Assembly (NCBI GenBank): GCA_024734555.1
Contig: JANPWX010020248.1
Span: forward strand, 2,138-66,137
Source of the DNA: Trochalopteron elliotii
Lineage: Eukaryota > Chordata > Aves > Passeriformes > Leiothrichidae
Length of the DNA stretch: 64,000 nt
Reading direction: 5' to 3'
Shown piece after piece: positions 25,175 through 58,200 of this stretch. Below the pieces are notes generated by a model. That model searched no databases. It had not been told where the DNA came from and saw nothing but the letters and a program-made list of their open reading frames with translations. The position numbers were made by a program, and so were the translations under genes. Position 1 is the first letter of the stretch; each line of letters starts with the position of its first letter.

Positions 25175-26468
25175 CAGATGATCATGGCAATCTTTATTTT
25201 GAAGTTTAAGGAGTAACCTTTTATCAGCCAAATCTTACAAAGCCTTCCCTGAACATCAAGACAGTAAAACAAAAATGGAAATTTACTCAATTTTCTACAA
25301 AGCCCAAAGCCCCTGGGCTGAAAAGAGCTCTGCCCATACAGCCCCCAAGAGAACCCAGCTGAGAGCAAGGCAGCTGTGTGGAGACAAGTGAGAGCTTCCT
25401 CTTACACTCAGGATGGGAAATGGAGGCACTTCTATGCCTTCAGTGCATCCTTAATGGGCAAGCAGGAAAGCAACTGAAATGAGATATCACTGAGCAGCAG
25501 CTGTGTAGAAAGAAATTACAATCTTCTGCCTGAAAGCAGCACCTACAGCTGCTTTCCATCTGGCACAGGCAGAGCTCTTTATGAGGAAGCTCCCAAATCT
25601 GTAGCCTCTGACTGACTGACTGCTTAGAACCGTGTTATTTAACCTTTGTCTCCAAGGTAACCCCAGATAAGGTGGTCCAAATCTATTGGGATTTGCTGAT
25701 TTCTGAGAGTTTCCCATTGTAGAAGGTGAACTCCTGCAGGATAAATTAAGCCCACAGGCAACAGAGTGCCTTTTGGGCTCTCTCCTGCAGGTGCCTCAGA
25801 AGCAGCACAGGTGACACCAGGTCAAACAATGCCCCAGGGACTCCCACACTGTTGTTGTTAAAAGCCCTTGGATTGACACTGGAAAAACTCCAGTTTTATC
25901 CAAGCTGATCACTTCAGAATCATCATCCCGTGGGAACAGCTGCAAGTCAGGGCAAAAGAGTAGGTGATGACTTTTGAGTTATTTTGTGGCAAGTAAACTA
26001 CTGTATTTTTGGTATTGGTCATACAAAGGGGTCTTACATGTACCTAGAGCAGAAACACCACTCGAGCAGGAGTGTGGACAGAGAGAGCAGCCCATGTAGT
26101 GCCAAAACAAACTGCTGTGCAGCAGGACACTGGTGCAAGACTTAAGGCAAAATAATCTCTAGTGATCAACATCCAAGAGTAAATATTGTTGGGTAATTTG
26201 AGGGGTCAGTTGGCATCACAAAACCAGAAAGAAGAACTGAAGAACTGAGCAAAGGGATAGAGAGCATTCCTTATTTGTATCTTATGCATGTTATTTGTCA
26301 GTTTTTGTGGTACCAGTTTACAAAAGATGACAAAAATTTGGTTTTGTAGCCTCCCCCTTGGGCCAGGCCTGCAGAAATGTCACCAGAAGATCTGGATGTC
26401 TGTGATCCAAAGTGCAGCTCAACACTTCACTCCTTAGGAGCTTTCTGGGAACTAGGAACCACCATTGC
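25175..26468 (-). other. EIF6: EIF6 3' UTR and flank (end uncertain)
   Basis: Sequence after the EIF6 stop. The first canonical AATAAA on the minus strand is at 25198-25193, which would make a UTR of about 1.3 kb. The AATAAG/AATAAC variants near 26.26-26.30 kb could end a much shorter UTR, closer to what I recall for mammals. Confidence 0.45.
25193..25198 (-). terminator. Candidate poly(A) signal AATAAA (EIF6 distal)
   Basis: TTTATT on the plus strand is AATAAA on the minus strand, the first canonical hexamer downstream of EIF6. Confidence 0.35.
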
Positions 26469-26478
26469 TCATGTCAGG
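26469..26478 (-). CDS. EIF6: EIF6 coding exon 6 (10-nt coding end plus 3' UTR)
   Basis: Acceptor 'ctgttttgtcttttag' is followed by C CTG ACA TGA. Joined to the AG left by exon 5 this gives Ser-Leu-Thr-stop, the exact C-terminus I recall for human eIF6. The excellent polypyrimidine tract and correct phase support the call despite the short coding length. Confidence 0.9.
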
Positions 26479-29400
26479 CTAAAAGACAAAACAGAAAGAA
26501 GGTTTAGTTGTGCCAGAGTGCAGAAGGCATTTCAAAATACCAGCTTCAGTCAGTTCTCACCTTCCCACTACAAAGACCCAGAAAAAATTTCCCTTCCTAG
26601 GAAAGGAGGGAAGGAAGACATTGTGGCTGCTAACAGCCAGCCACAGGAACAGACTCTCAGGCTGGCAAAGGCAAAATGCACATTCAGCCTGGCCCAGGTA
26701 ATGATTGACAGCTCAGAGCAGGTTTAATTACAGCTCTGATATGCACAGAGACATCAAGACTTTGTACCCAAACTGTAACAGGGCAAAGAATTCTTTGAAG
26801 GGTTCTCCACTGAAGGAATTACTTATACCATAAACAATTCCCAGATTGTGGCTGAGAACTCAGCAACCAAGTTACAATGCTCAGGTAGTTCAGGAACACT
26901 TTCAGCACCACTGATGAGTGGTCCTCAGGGTTGTAACTCAAGGCCCAAAAACAGTTCCCACAGGACACTCATCTATGCTTATGCCTAAATGTAAAAACAT
27001 TTGTTTATGAAAAAACATTTGCATACATTAATGAAGGGGGAAGGTCCCATATCATTACCACTCCAGACAGAAAAGAACCCCTGCCTCATATGAAAAAGTA
27101 ACTTGGACAAAGTCTTTAACAAAAAGGCTTAAAAAAAATTCAAGTGAGCAGTTTTAAATGTAAGAGGTTTAAAGCAGCAGGACAAGTTCCACAGTCTTTT
27201 TGGCTCCAGAAATGATTACAGCAAGCATTTGAAATAACAGTTGAATAACTACAGTGATCAAAAGCCAAGATGACAAACAAAGTCACTGGTATTTTAGCTT
27301 TTAAAATAAGATTTGTTTTAAAAAACCCATTAATCTCATAGCTGAGCACTGAACAGTTAGGAAAGAAAATCTGCCAGCTGAAACAGATGTTAGTTCTCAC
27401 AAAAAGGATTCTCATTGCAACAAAACAATTCATAACCCAATGAGCAACTGCTGCCAGTAACCAACAAAAGGGGAGAGGAAGTGCAAAAAATTATAATTAA
27501 AGCAGCTAGATCAACTGTGAAACCAGCTGCTTTTATAATAAAATCTTTCCTGTTTTGACCATGATTGGATTGGATCCCAGAGGTGGATCCTCCCTACCTG
27601 TCAATCAGGGAATCCCTCATGTTGGTGGCAATGGTGCTTGGCTGAGCCTCGTTGAGCCTGAAGATGCTCTCGATGACAGAGAGCTCAGTGCTGGTGGTGT
27701 CCAGCCCGCAGAAGGCGCACCAGTCATTGACCACCATCCCCGCCGCGATCACCTCGCTGCCGCGGTTCACCGTCCCCGCCTGCCGGGACACAGAGCGTGA
27801 GAGGGACTGCCACACTGCCCCCACAGCCCTGCCACACTGCCCACACAGCCCCTCACACAGCCCCGCCACACTGCCCACACAGCCCTGCCACACTGCCCAT
27901 ACAGCCCCTAACACACAGCCCCTCACACTGCCCTGCCACAGGTCTTTACTGGGTTGCTCAGCTCACACCACTGAAGAGAGGAGCTCTGCCACCAGCAAAG
28001 GTATGAAGGTGTCAGATAAAATGATTAATGAACAGCCTTTAGTCTCTGGTGAGAAACTGGTGTGGCATTCAGTGAAAGAGAATCCAATAAGCAAGAGGGA
28101 TAACAGCATTCACACATCCAACTGAGCAGGCACAGGATTTTCTTAATCTTTTTGAACACTGCCTTCAGCCAAACCACAAACAGCCTCACATTCTGTATCT
28201 ACACAATGTGCACAATTCCAGCAGAGCAACATTTCAGAAGGCAGCTAAAAGCCCTGAGCAGCTTATTCAGACTCAGGAAAGACAGGAAACTGTCTGGAAG
28301 ATTTGGTTCAAGCCTTCTGCTCACCTCCCACCCACAATCACTTCACAGAAAAACAGTATCTGGGAGCCCCCAAGCTGGAGAAACATTGCAGCTGAGTTGG
28401 GAGGGAATGGGAGGAGCAAACACTCCACAAATGCCTTACCACAAGTGGGACCTGCAGCAAAGAAGACAGCTCATCCTGGTCATCGATTGAAGTTTTGGGG
28501 TGCACGATTCCTCCTTGGTTACTAAAAACACAGTAACTTCCAACCAGCACCTGGTCTGCTACTGTTTGTCTGAACACCTCCACCTTCAGCACATCTGCCA
28601 GGATCTCTTCTGTCTCCTGCAAATGGAAAGAGGATAAAGCCTTCAGCTAAACAGCTACACACATTCCTGCACAAAGCCCTCAGCTGGGAGCCTCCCACAC
28701 TGCACAGCCCACTGCAACCCAGCCACAATAAAACAGCCATGCTCCACATGTTCCCAGCTTCCCATGTCATTGAACACAGCCTCATGCCTTTGCTGAGAAA
28801 TGCCCAAATCCCCCTTCTCTGTGGGGAGCTCATCACTTGTATTCTCAATAAACCAGTCCTCTTTGCTCCCAAACCACTGGGACAAAATGGTCTTATGTTT
28901 CTCTAACTCTAACAACTTCCTTCCTCTCCACGTTTCACTGTGAATTATTTTGATTTCTCTCTTGCCATCTTACTTTACTTTTTAAAAACATGTGCAAAGC
29001 TTTCTCCCGTCCCCTATTTTTCCCTTTGCACTCCTGCCACTAAGCTGCATTTCTTCATCACCTTCAGCACAAGCTCATAGCAAACACTGCCAGGACCTGC
29101 AGCCACACAACACATCTCTCTCAATGCTGTTAAGGTACCAGTTCTCAGACATAAAATACGAGTGACTTTTGTCTCCTCTGCCCTTATTTTAAACTCTCAT
29201 AGAAGAACCTTCTTTTGTTTTTTCAAACCCCTGTAATGATGCACATCCATGGTCTCTCTCAGCTATGACACGCTCTGGCTCACTCAGCTGTAGCTTGTAA
29301 CTCCTGCACTCCTCACTGCACTCCTCCTTAGACTTGTACACACTCTAATTCACTCAATTTTATGCACCTGAAGCAAATTGCACCCAATGATCACTGAGTC

Positions 29401-31019
29401 ACAGAATGGCTGGTTGAAGAGACCTTATAACTCATCTCATTCCACACCCTACCATGGGGAGGGACACTTTCCACTAGACCAGGCTGCTCCAAGCCCCATC
29501 CAACCCAGCCTTGGGCACTCCCATGGATAGGGCTTGGAGCTTCTCTAGGAAACCTGTGCCACAGTCCCACCACTCTCACAGGGAAAAATTCCTTCCCAAT
29601 ATCCCATCCAGCCCTGCCCTCTATCAGTGGGGAGCTGTTCCCCCTTGTCCTGTCCCACGATACACAGGACCGCCTACTCCTTCCCTCCTCCAAAGCACAT
29701 TCACCACAATTCCAGCCTCAGCGTGGGCAGCATTTCCCAGCCCCACTGTGATTGTCCAAGTGTCCCAGAGCCCTGTACCCTGTCCAGGTCTGGGTGGACC
29801 AGAGCCACGTAGTCATTGCAGGTGGTGACGTTGCCCAGGGCCGACAGCCGCTCCTCCACGCGCTGGATCCGCACGGAGTCGGGGAGGCTGTTCCGGATGT
29901 GCTGCAGCTCCTGGTCTGTCGTGCTGCTTGGGACCAGCAGCCCGTGTCTGTTCCCTAAAGTGACAAAAGGAAACAGAAGAGAATGAAAACAATATTTCCA
30001 CAGGGTGTGTTATAGCACTTCCCTCCTGTTCACAGTCGGCTTGAGCTGCTCCTGCTCTGTGTGTTCCTTCCAAGCCCAGAATTCAGCCCAGGAGATGTAA
30101 AAATGACCAGCACCACAGGAAAAAAAAAAATCAGGCTGAAGCATAAAGTATGGGTGAATGGCTCTATCTTTACTCCCTTTTCTCTTCCAACAGCACTGAA
30201 GGAGGCCCGAGGCTCTCAGTTAGACACCTGACAAGGAACTCTCTGTGCAGATGCCATTTGCCCTACAAAAGGCCCGTTGCTCCTGCTTGTGTGACTGTGG
30301 CAGCACGACTGAATGGTTGAAAGAACAAATAAGCAAGAAGCTGGTCTGACCTAACAGGGTCCCACCAGGTAGAGACACATGAAAAGTTTTTCCCTGACTT
30401 TCACATTCGGTAATGCCTCCCCCTCCCCGGGCCAGCACTGAGGAGCAGCGGAGCTTCCCTGGCCGCGAGAGCCAACATTCCCCGGGGTGGGGACCCCGGC
30501 TCCCGGGCAAGTCTTTGTCACCCCACGTCCTTCACAGAATCAGCCAGCTTGGAAAAGACCCTTGAGATCATCCTTCCTCCTCCTCACGCACTCGAGGCAC
30601 TAAAACAACCCTCGTGGGCAACGGGCGCTGCCACACGGGCTCCCCGGCACGGCTCAGCCCCCGGTGCGGCTCCGACCGAACCCGCGACCTTTCCCCGTCC
30701 CCCCCGAGCCTCCCGGGGCTCCCTCCGCCTCACGTACCCACACACATCCTGCCAATGATGCGACAACCGGCGATGGAGGCGTGAACCACCGGGATGGTCC
30801 CGAAGAGCTCCCCCTCGAACACGCTGCAAGGAGAAAGCGCCGCGTCAGGGCCCCGTGGGGCCGCGGGCAGGGCCGGGCAGGGCCGGGCCGTGCCGAGCCG
30901 GGCACCCCTCACCTGTAGAAGTTCTCAGAGCCGCCGATGGCCACGAGGCAATAAGCGTTGGTGAGCTTGGCGAAACAGCCCAGCTCGTTGTTGTTCTCGA
31001 AGCTGGCGCGGACCGCCAT
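26469..31019 (-). CDS. EIF6: EIF6, eukaryotic translation initiation factor 6 (complete, six coding exons)
   Basis: Anti-association factor that binds the 60S ribosomal subunit, blocks premature joining with 40S, and acts in nucleolar 60S biogenesis and export. It is released by SBDS/EFL1. Minus-strand exons 31019-30913, 30823-30738, 29954-29779, 28616-28440, 27779-27598 and 26478-26469 sum to 738 nt, that is 245 codons plus TGA, the same length as human eIF6 with no gaps needed. The start ATG is in the strong context TGCCATGG and opens [20 protein letters not shown]. The chain carries the internal repeats of the IF6 pentein fold. Ser174/Ser175 (DELSSLLQ), the known CK1 sites, are present; position 235, a PKC-site Ser in human, is Asn here. 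The C-terminus is recovered as DSLIDSLT only through the tiny last exon. Neighbours are MMP24, converging, and FAM83C, upstream on the same strand. Confidence 0.98.
26479..27597 (-). other. EIF6 intron 5
   Basis: A 1.1-kb intron, AT-rich toward 27.0-27.5 kb. No repeats or other genes recognised. Confidence 0.85.
27598..27779 (-). CDS. EIF6: EIF6 coding exon 5
   Basis: 182 nt with acceptor gtcccggcag and donor gtaggg. Encodes [20 protein letters not shown] and [19 protein letters not shown]. Reading through the donor gives Arg and then a TAG stop, so intron retention would produce a protein ending DSLIDR. Confidence 0.97.
27780..28439 (-). other. EIF6 intron 4
   Basis: A 660-bp intron. The part next to the acceptor is a C/A-rich minisatellite; the rest is unremarkable. 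Confidence 0.85.
27808..27941 (+). repeat. Minisatellite, about 21-bp unit, in EIF6 intron 4
   Basis: Imperfect tandem copies of tgccacactgcccacacagcc with small deletions and insertions, about five to six units. The array ends within about 30 bp of the exon 5 acceptor. Confidence 0.92.
28440..28616 (-). CDS. EIF6: EIF6 coding exon 4
   Basis: 177 nt (59 codons, phase 0 at both ends) with acceptor ccatttgcag and donor gtaagg. Encodes [20 protein letters not shown] through [15 protein letters not shown]. The adjacent serines are residues 174 and 175. Confidence 0.97.
28617..29778 (-). other. EIF6 intron 3
   Basis: A 1.16-kb intron containing an antisense-to-plus CR1 fragment at 29.39-29.67 kb, about 110 bp downstream of the exon 3 donor in transcript direction. 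Confidence 0.85.
29391..29670 (-). mobile_element. CR1 3' fragment (same strand as EIF6)
   Basis: Starts 'gagtcacagaatggctggtt' and continues 'catggggagggacactttcc', 'actagaccaggctgctccaa' and 'gaaaaattccttcccaatat', the reverse-complement CR1 tail. CR1 sense lies on the minus strand. Confidence 0.92.
29779..29954 (-). CDS. EIF6: EIF6 coding exon 3
   Basis: 176 nt with acceptor cactttag and donor gtacag. Encodes [20 protein letters not shown] and [20 protein letters not shown], ending HPDLDR in phase 0. Confidence 0.97.
29955..30737 (-). other. EIF6 intron 2
   Basis: A 783-bp intron containing a short CR1 fragment at 30.53-30.60 kb. The part near exon 2 is CpG-rich. Confidence 0.85.
30533..30605 (-). 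mobile_element. Short CR1 3' fragment
   Basis: 'cacagaatcagccagcttgg' followed by 'aaaagacccttgagatcatc' is the reverse-complement CR1 terminus, truncated after about 70 bp. Confidence 0.75.
30738..30823 (-). CDS. EIF6: EIF6 coding exon 2
   Basis: 86 nt behind an 89-bp intron, with acceptor ctccttgcag and donor gtacgt. Encodes [20 protein letters not shown] and [10 protein letters not shown]. Confidence 0.97.
30913..31019 (-). CDS. EIF6: EIF6 coding exon 1
   Basis: 107 nt from ATG (31019-31017) to donor gtgagg. Encodes [20 protein letters not shown] and on to GGSENFY, ending in AG, the first two bases of the Ser codon. The reading frame stays open upstream of the ATG, but homology places the start here. 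Confidence 0.97.
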
Positions 31020-31020
31020 G

Positions 31021-31190
31021 GCAGGAGCGGGAATGGGAGCGGGGCCGGGAATGGGAACGGGAATGGGAACGGAGCTGGAATGGGAAGGAAGCCGGAAGGG
31101 GAGCAAGAATAGGCCGAGAACTGGAACTGGGCGGGGTCGGGGCCGGGGCCGGGGCCGGGAAGGAGGCTGAACTGGGAATGGGAACAGGAA
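31021..31190 (+). repeat. Purine-rich GGGAAYGG repeats and GGGGCC tract
   Basis: Irregular tandem gggaatgggaacgg units directly upstream of the EIF6 ATG, then three and a half ggggcc units at about 31135-31158. On the EIF6 transcript strand these read as pyrimidine-rich TTCCC and GGCCCC runs. The plus strand has G-quadruplex potential. Confidence 0.88.
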
Positions 31191-31225
31191 CGGGCCGCGG
31201 CAGCTCCGAGCGCCTCCGCCGGAAC

Positions 31226-31231
31226 CACGTG
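31226..31231. promoter_or_regulatory. CACGTG E-box in EIF6 promoter
   Basis: Palindromic CACGTG within ccacgtgg, about 210 bp upstream of the EIF6 ATG in the CpG island. This is the consensus for MYC/MAX and USF factors, plausible for a ribosome-biogenesis gene; binding is inferred. Confidence 0.55.
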
Positions 31232-31599
31232 GCCCCCTTCCCTCCCCTTCCCGCGCGGCGCACGCGGGGCAGAGCGGCGCCGGCCGCTCTTCTTGGGGAC
31301 AGTGCCCCCAAGCGGCCGGGAGGTGAGAGCGCTCAGGGCGCGCCGCCATGAGGGGGAGCGGGGGCGGGACCTGCCCGGGACCCGCTGAGGGACCGAGCGG
31401 GATCGACCCCAACCCAGGAGGGACCCGTCTGTGGCAGCAGCATCGCCCCAGGCATCGCTCGCCAGCCCGGGCCCCGCCACGGCCCTGGGTGCTCGAATCC
31501 CAGCTGAGGCTGAGCCGACCCGTGTGTCCCCACAGCCTGGAGAGGCCGCCACGGGTCCAGGGGCGGCATTGCTGTCCTTGTCCCGGGTGTCCATCACTG

Positions 31600-32065
31600 T
31601 CCCTGTGCCTGTACCAGGTGTGCCATGGCTGTCCCTGTCCCTGTCCCTGGCCACCGTGGGCCACCCCCATCTGTGTACCCAGACCATGCCCCTGGTGTTC
31701 CCCAGGTGCTGGCACTGCCCCTGTCCCAACACGAGCCATGCCTGGGCGCCACCTCCATGCACTTATGGTGAAGGACAGCAGACGTGCCGTCTGTGAGCTG
31801 ACAGGCCACCCGTGACCCAGCTGCCACCTGAGTGCCTCACTCATGTATAGGGGCCACTTGTGTCAGCTGCCACCAGTGTTCAGGTGTGCCCCAGAGCAGC
31901 CCCCATTCATGTGTTGACACCACTGATGTGCCAATATCAGCCGTGTGCAGATGCCAAACGTGTGCCCAGACGTGTCCCTGTCCCCTCCTGGCCTGGCACA
32001 GCTCAGCATGGTGGGGCCCTGACCACGCTCAGTGCTCACTCCCCACCCACCAACACCCAATACGG
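31600..32065. other. Spacer between EIF6 5' end and FAM83C 3' end
   Basis: GC-rich spacer with a short ctgtcc/ctgtccctg-type repeat around 31.57-31.66 kb. No gene recognised. Confidence 0.7.
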
Positions 32066-32491
32066 CTTTTTCCAGCAGAACAACTCCTTTATTTTTCACA
32101 TCCCCCTGCCTTTGGCCATTTCATTTTCACCATATGGATACAGGGAGAGGAACTGCTCAGCATGGAGAGAACCACGGCTCATCCTGAAGACCTCAGTGGC
32201 CAGTTTCCAGCTGTAGCAAAGACTTTGCTGTATGTTTGAGGAGAAATGGTTCTTTCCCAAGTGAGAAAAGAAAGTGGATTATATTTATGTGCTTTTCTCC
32301 CTCTTGCCACAATCATGTAATTGAAAAATTGAGCTCCAGTTGCTAGTCTCATCTGAATCAGTCATCTACATAGATTAGACACCTTTTAACAGCAACAAGA
32401 CTAATGTTTTGATTCCAAGCCCCAGGTGTGATGATTGGCAGGAAAAAGCAACCCCTGGAAAATCATACCAGAGGCCCTTTTGAGGCCCAGG
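32066..32491 (-). other. FAM83C: FAM83C 3' UTR
   Basis: About 0.42 kb from the stop to the expected cleavage site. Mostly AT-rich, no repeat recognised. Confidence 0.75.
32088..32093 (-). terminator. FAM83C poly(A) signal AATAAA
   Basis: AATAAA on the minus strand, followed about 30-45 nt downstream by GU-rich 'gtattgggtgttggtgggtg'. This is a textbook cleavage-site layout; cleavage is expected near 32,065-32,080. Confidence 0.85.
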
Positions 32492-55250
<22,759 letters not shown>

Positions 55251-58200
55251 GCTCCTTCCTTTTCCTTGTAACTGATTAATGTACTGTCCTCCCCTCCCCT
55301 TCCCTAGAGAGGTCCCCACCCTTGGCCTAGCAGGCTCTAACCTGTTTTGTCCCTCGCTGTGCTCACAGTGGAAATGCAGATGCTGGAACTTGTTCCTGCT
55401 TGAAATTTGTTCCAAATCAAACACGCTGCTTAGTGTCAGTTATAATGAAACACAAATATCCCAAGTGGGTAATCAGACTCGGCAAAGAAACTTACTCATC
55501 CCTGAGCCACAGATAATGCTCCTTAGCATTTCTTGGGAGCCCAGCTCTGCTACACCAGAGCCTGGCAGAGAAGTCAGAACATTCTATTTTTTGACACACA
55601 GAGTCATGGTGTTTGTAGGAACCACAGCAGGAATCTTGGTCATTAGGTACTGCAGGTGAGAAGAGCAATATTTCATGTGCTCTTTTAGCATCTCCCTGGA
55701 AATCCTTCAAGGACATTCAGCCTTCAGAGTCTGTTGCTGTGTGAATGATGATACTACCCACATGCTGCTTATTGGGGATTAGTTAACTCCAGCTTCCCAA
55801 AAGCATCATGGAGTTATTTTTGGAGGAACAGTACAGGCAGACATTGCTATGTGAATTAAAGCACTGTGTAGGAACACACCATGAGAACACGTGTGAAGGA
55901 CTGCAGAGGAGCAAAGATCATCTCACCCTGGAGCTACTCCACACAGGCAACCAGGGAATGAAGAACTGGCTGGAGAGTTGATGTGATAAATTGGCCTTTT
56001 ATCTACAAAATCCCCTGAGATTAAATTAAATTAAGTCATGTAAAAGCTAAATGTGTGCCCTGGAATAATCACGGGGCGACAGTCAATGGAGAGAGACGGC
56101 CATGCCTAAATATGACACATCCAGCACATCCAGACACCAGGCTCTAAATCAGCTGGGATGGATCATGTCCCCAAGGGACTATCACTCACCACCAACTACA
56201 CCTGAGTGGGATGATTAGTTTGGATTAGCTGTCTAGTCTCTAGATGCCTGAAGTCAGGATGAAGCCTCAGCAGGACTGCAAATGGCAAGAACATTGCATT
56301 GATTGACTCAGAAAACAGAAGTTGGCTGCCAGTTGACTGGGATGCAGTGAGCAAGGGCAAAGTAGGGATGGGACAAAACTATAACAAAGCTGCTGGCACA
56401 GAAGTGTTATGGGTGAAAGTAAATATTAGAACAGCTTAAAGAATAATTTAAAATGTAAAGTGAACCACCAGCTCAGTGTAAGGAAGTTTGGGGAAGTAAC
56501 GAAGGGAGGAGCAGTAACATGGTGGGAGTTTTTCTGGAGCTGCTTTGCCAGGATGATAACATAAAATAAGTGTACCATCACCCTATTTTTTGCCTTCCTA
56601 AAGAGTCAAAAAGAGTGTGAATTTTTAAAAAAAGTAATCAAATGCATATTTTCTGCTGATGATTCTGTAAAGAGGATTTGTAAAGGGATTTGCACTGTTT
56701 CCAGCTGGTGTTTGGTAATGATCTACCCTCCCTCCAGTAATTTCTCATGGTCCTCAGCACATGAAAGCACACACAATGTGAACATCTCCAGCCCAGCTTG
56801 TCAGGCTGGGCTCCTTCAGGGTTGGTGGGGAGAGGCAGAGACTTCTTGGAGTCAGTTACCTCACCCTGCAGCAGATACCTGGAACAGGCCCGATGAAATG
56901 TGCCTTGGAAGGGCTTATCTCTCCCCTCTGAGCAGCAGGAGCTTGGGCTGCCCAAGTCAGTGACAGAGGTTTACCATGCAGACATCTAAAATTACATGAG
57001 AGGTGTCCTGTCCCTGCTGTCTGGCAAAAGGCTCTAATTGGCACTCCAGAGGCTGATTGGCCAACACAGGATGTGGGAATCCCATCAGCCCATTTTTTCC
57101 AGCTAAAAGCAGGGATCTTATCTGGAAGTGTTGTCTACACACCTTCTGCAATCAACAGAGAAAAAGACAAGGGGAAAATTCCCTCTGGCTGAACACACAC
57201 CCCAAGTGCCACTTCCAAGTCAATGTCCCTGCAGCTCTGCTCTGGCTGATACTTGAGCTCAGCCAGGATCCAAGTGTTGGGCAATACTTCATTCTTCCAT
57301 CCCACAGATGTTCTTGGAGCTCAGCAAACACAAACACCTTGCCTGGCCCTTCCATAGAATGTACCTGCTTCTTCCTCTTCATGCACACATGGGAGGCAGC
57401 CTGCCAACCTGTTTCCTGATAGATCTTGGAGAGCACTCACCCGGGAACATGAGAAGCCAGATTTGCTTTTTTTCCCCCATCTATTTCAGACTGAAACCCA
57501 ATCTTCCACCTCAAAACATCAGGGTGCTCCTCAGTGCTGTACCACCATTTCTGGAAGGCACTGCATAGCAGTGCTCCACTGCAGAATTCACTGGCCAGAT
57601 GCACTCAGCCAGCACAGCTGGATGAGTAAAGTCCCAGTTTTAGTTCCTGCACTGAGCTCTGTCTGCACTGAACCCACAGAGCAGTGCAAAGTAAAATCTC
57701 CCCATTTTTTGTCCAAGATTCCCAACGATGGTATTACAGAATCTAAGCCCAGTGGCAGCACACAAATTCCATGTTTCATCTTTTCCATTCATTTGTTAAG
57801 ACCCTCTCAAATCAGGGGAGAGGCAGCCTCACACCTGTACCACTGAAGGAGGGCACTGGACACCAGTTGTCAGTCCCAGGCCAAATGATCCAACCACAAA
57901 GGCTGTGGGGAGGCAGGGACCCCCCATCCCCTGCTGTCCCTGCCCAGTGGTGTGCGCAGCACAGAGGTTCTGTTCCCCTTGCAGCTCCAAGGTCTCTGCC
58001 ATCCCTGTACCATGCAGGGAAGCCAACATGTGTCCACAGAGCTGCTGTGGTGACCCTCTGAGGTGCAGCCTGGAGCTGCTCAGGGGGCTGATGCACAGCT
58101 GGCAGGAGAGAGACCACAGTGTGCTGCTTCCCTCAGCTGCTGCCCTGCGCTGAACATATGACAAAGCACTTCCAGACACTCCCTCTGTGTCTCCTTCCAA

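Larger units (their letters stand above)
30600..31600. promoter_or_regulatory. EIF6: CpG island and EIF6 promoter region
   Basis: GC content and CpG frequency rise sharply across EIF6 exons 1-2 and several hundred bases upstream. No TATA box is apparent, consistent with a housekeeping CpG-island promoter. It contains a CACGTG E-box, purine-rich GGAAYGG repeats and a GGGGCC repeat. The transcription start cannot be placed from sequence alone. Confidence 0.85.

Noticed and set aside
26377..26727. 116-codon plus-strand open frame over the EIF6 last exon
   Set aside because: It overlaps the EIF6 terminal exon antisense and resembles no protein; treated as a shadow.
20493..31019. An MMP24 antisense or MMP24OS-like transcript between MMP24 and EIF6
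   Set aside because: Such a transcript exists in mammals, but I see no recognisable exon or conserved microprotein frame here.
30845..31762. 305-codon minus-strand open frame over the EIF6 promoter
   Set aside because: It lies in a different frame from EIF6 within GC-rich DNA. Composition is low-complexity Pro/Arg/Gly/Ser, and the frame crosses EIF6 exon 1.
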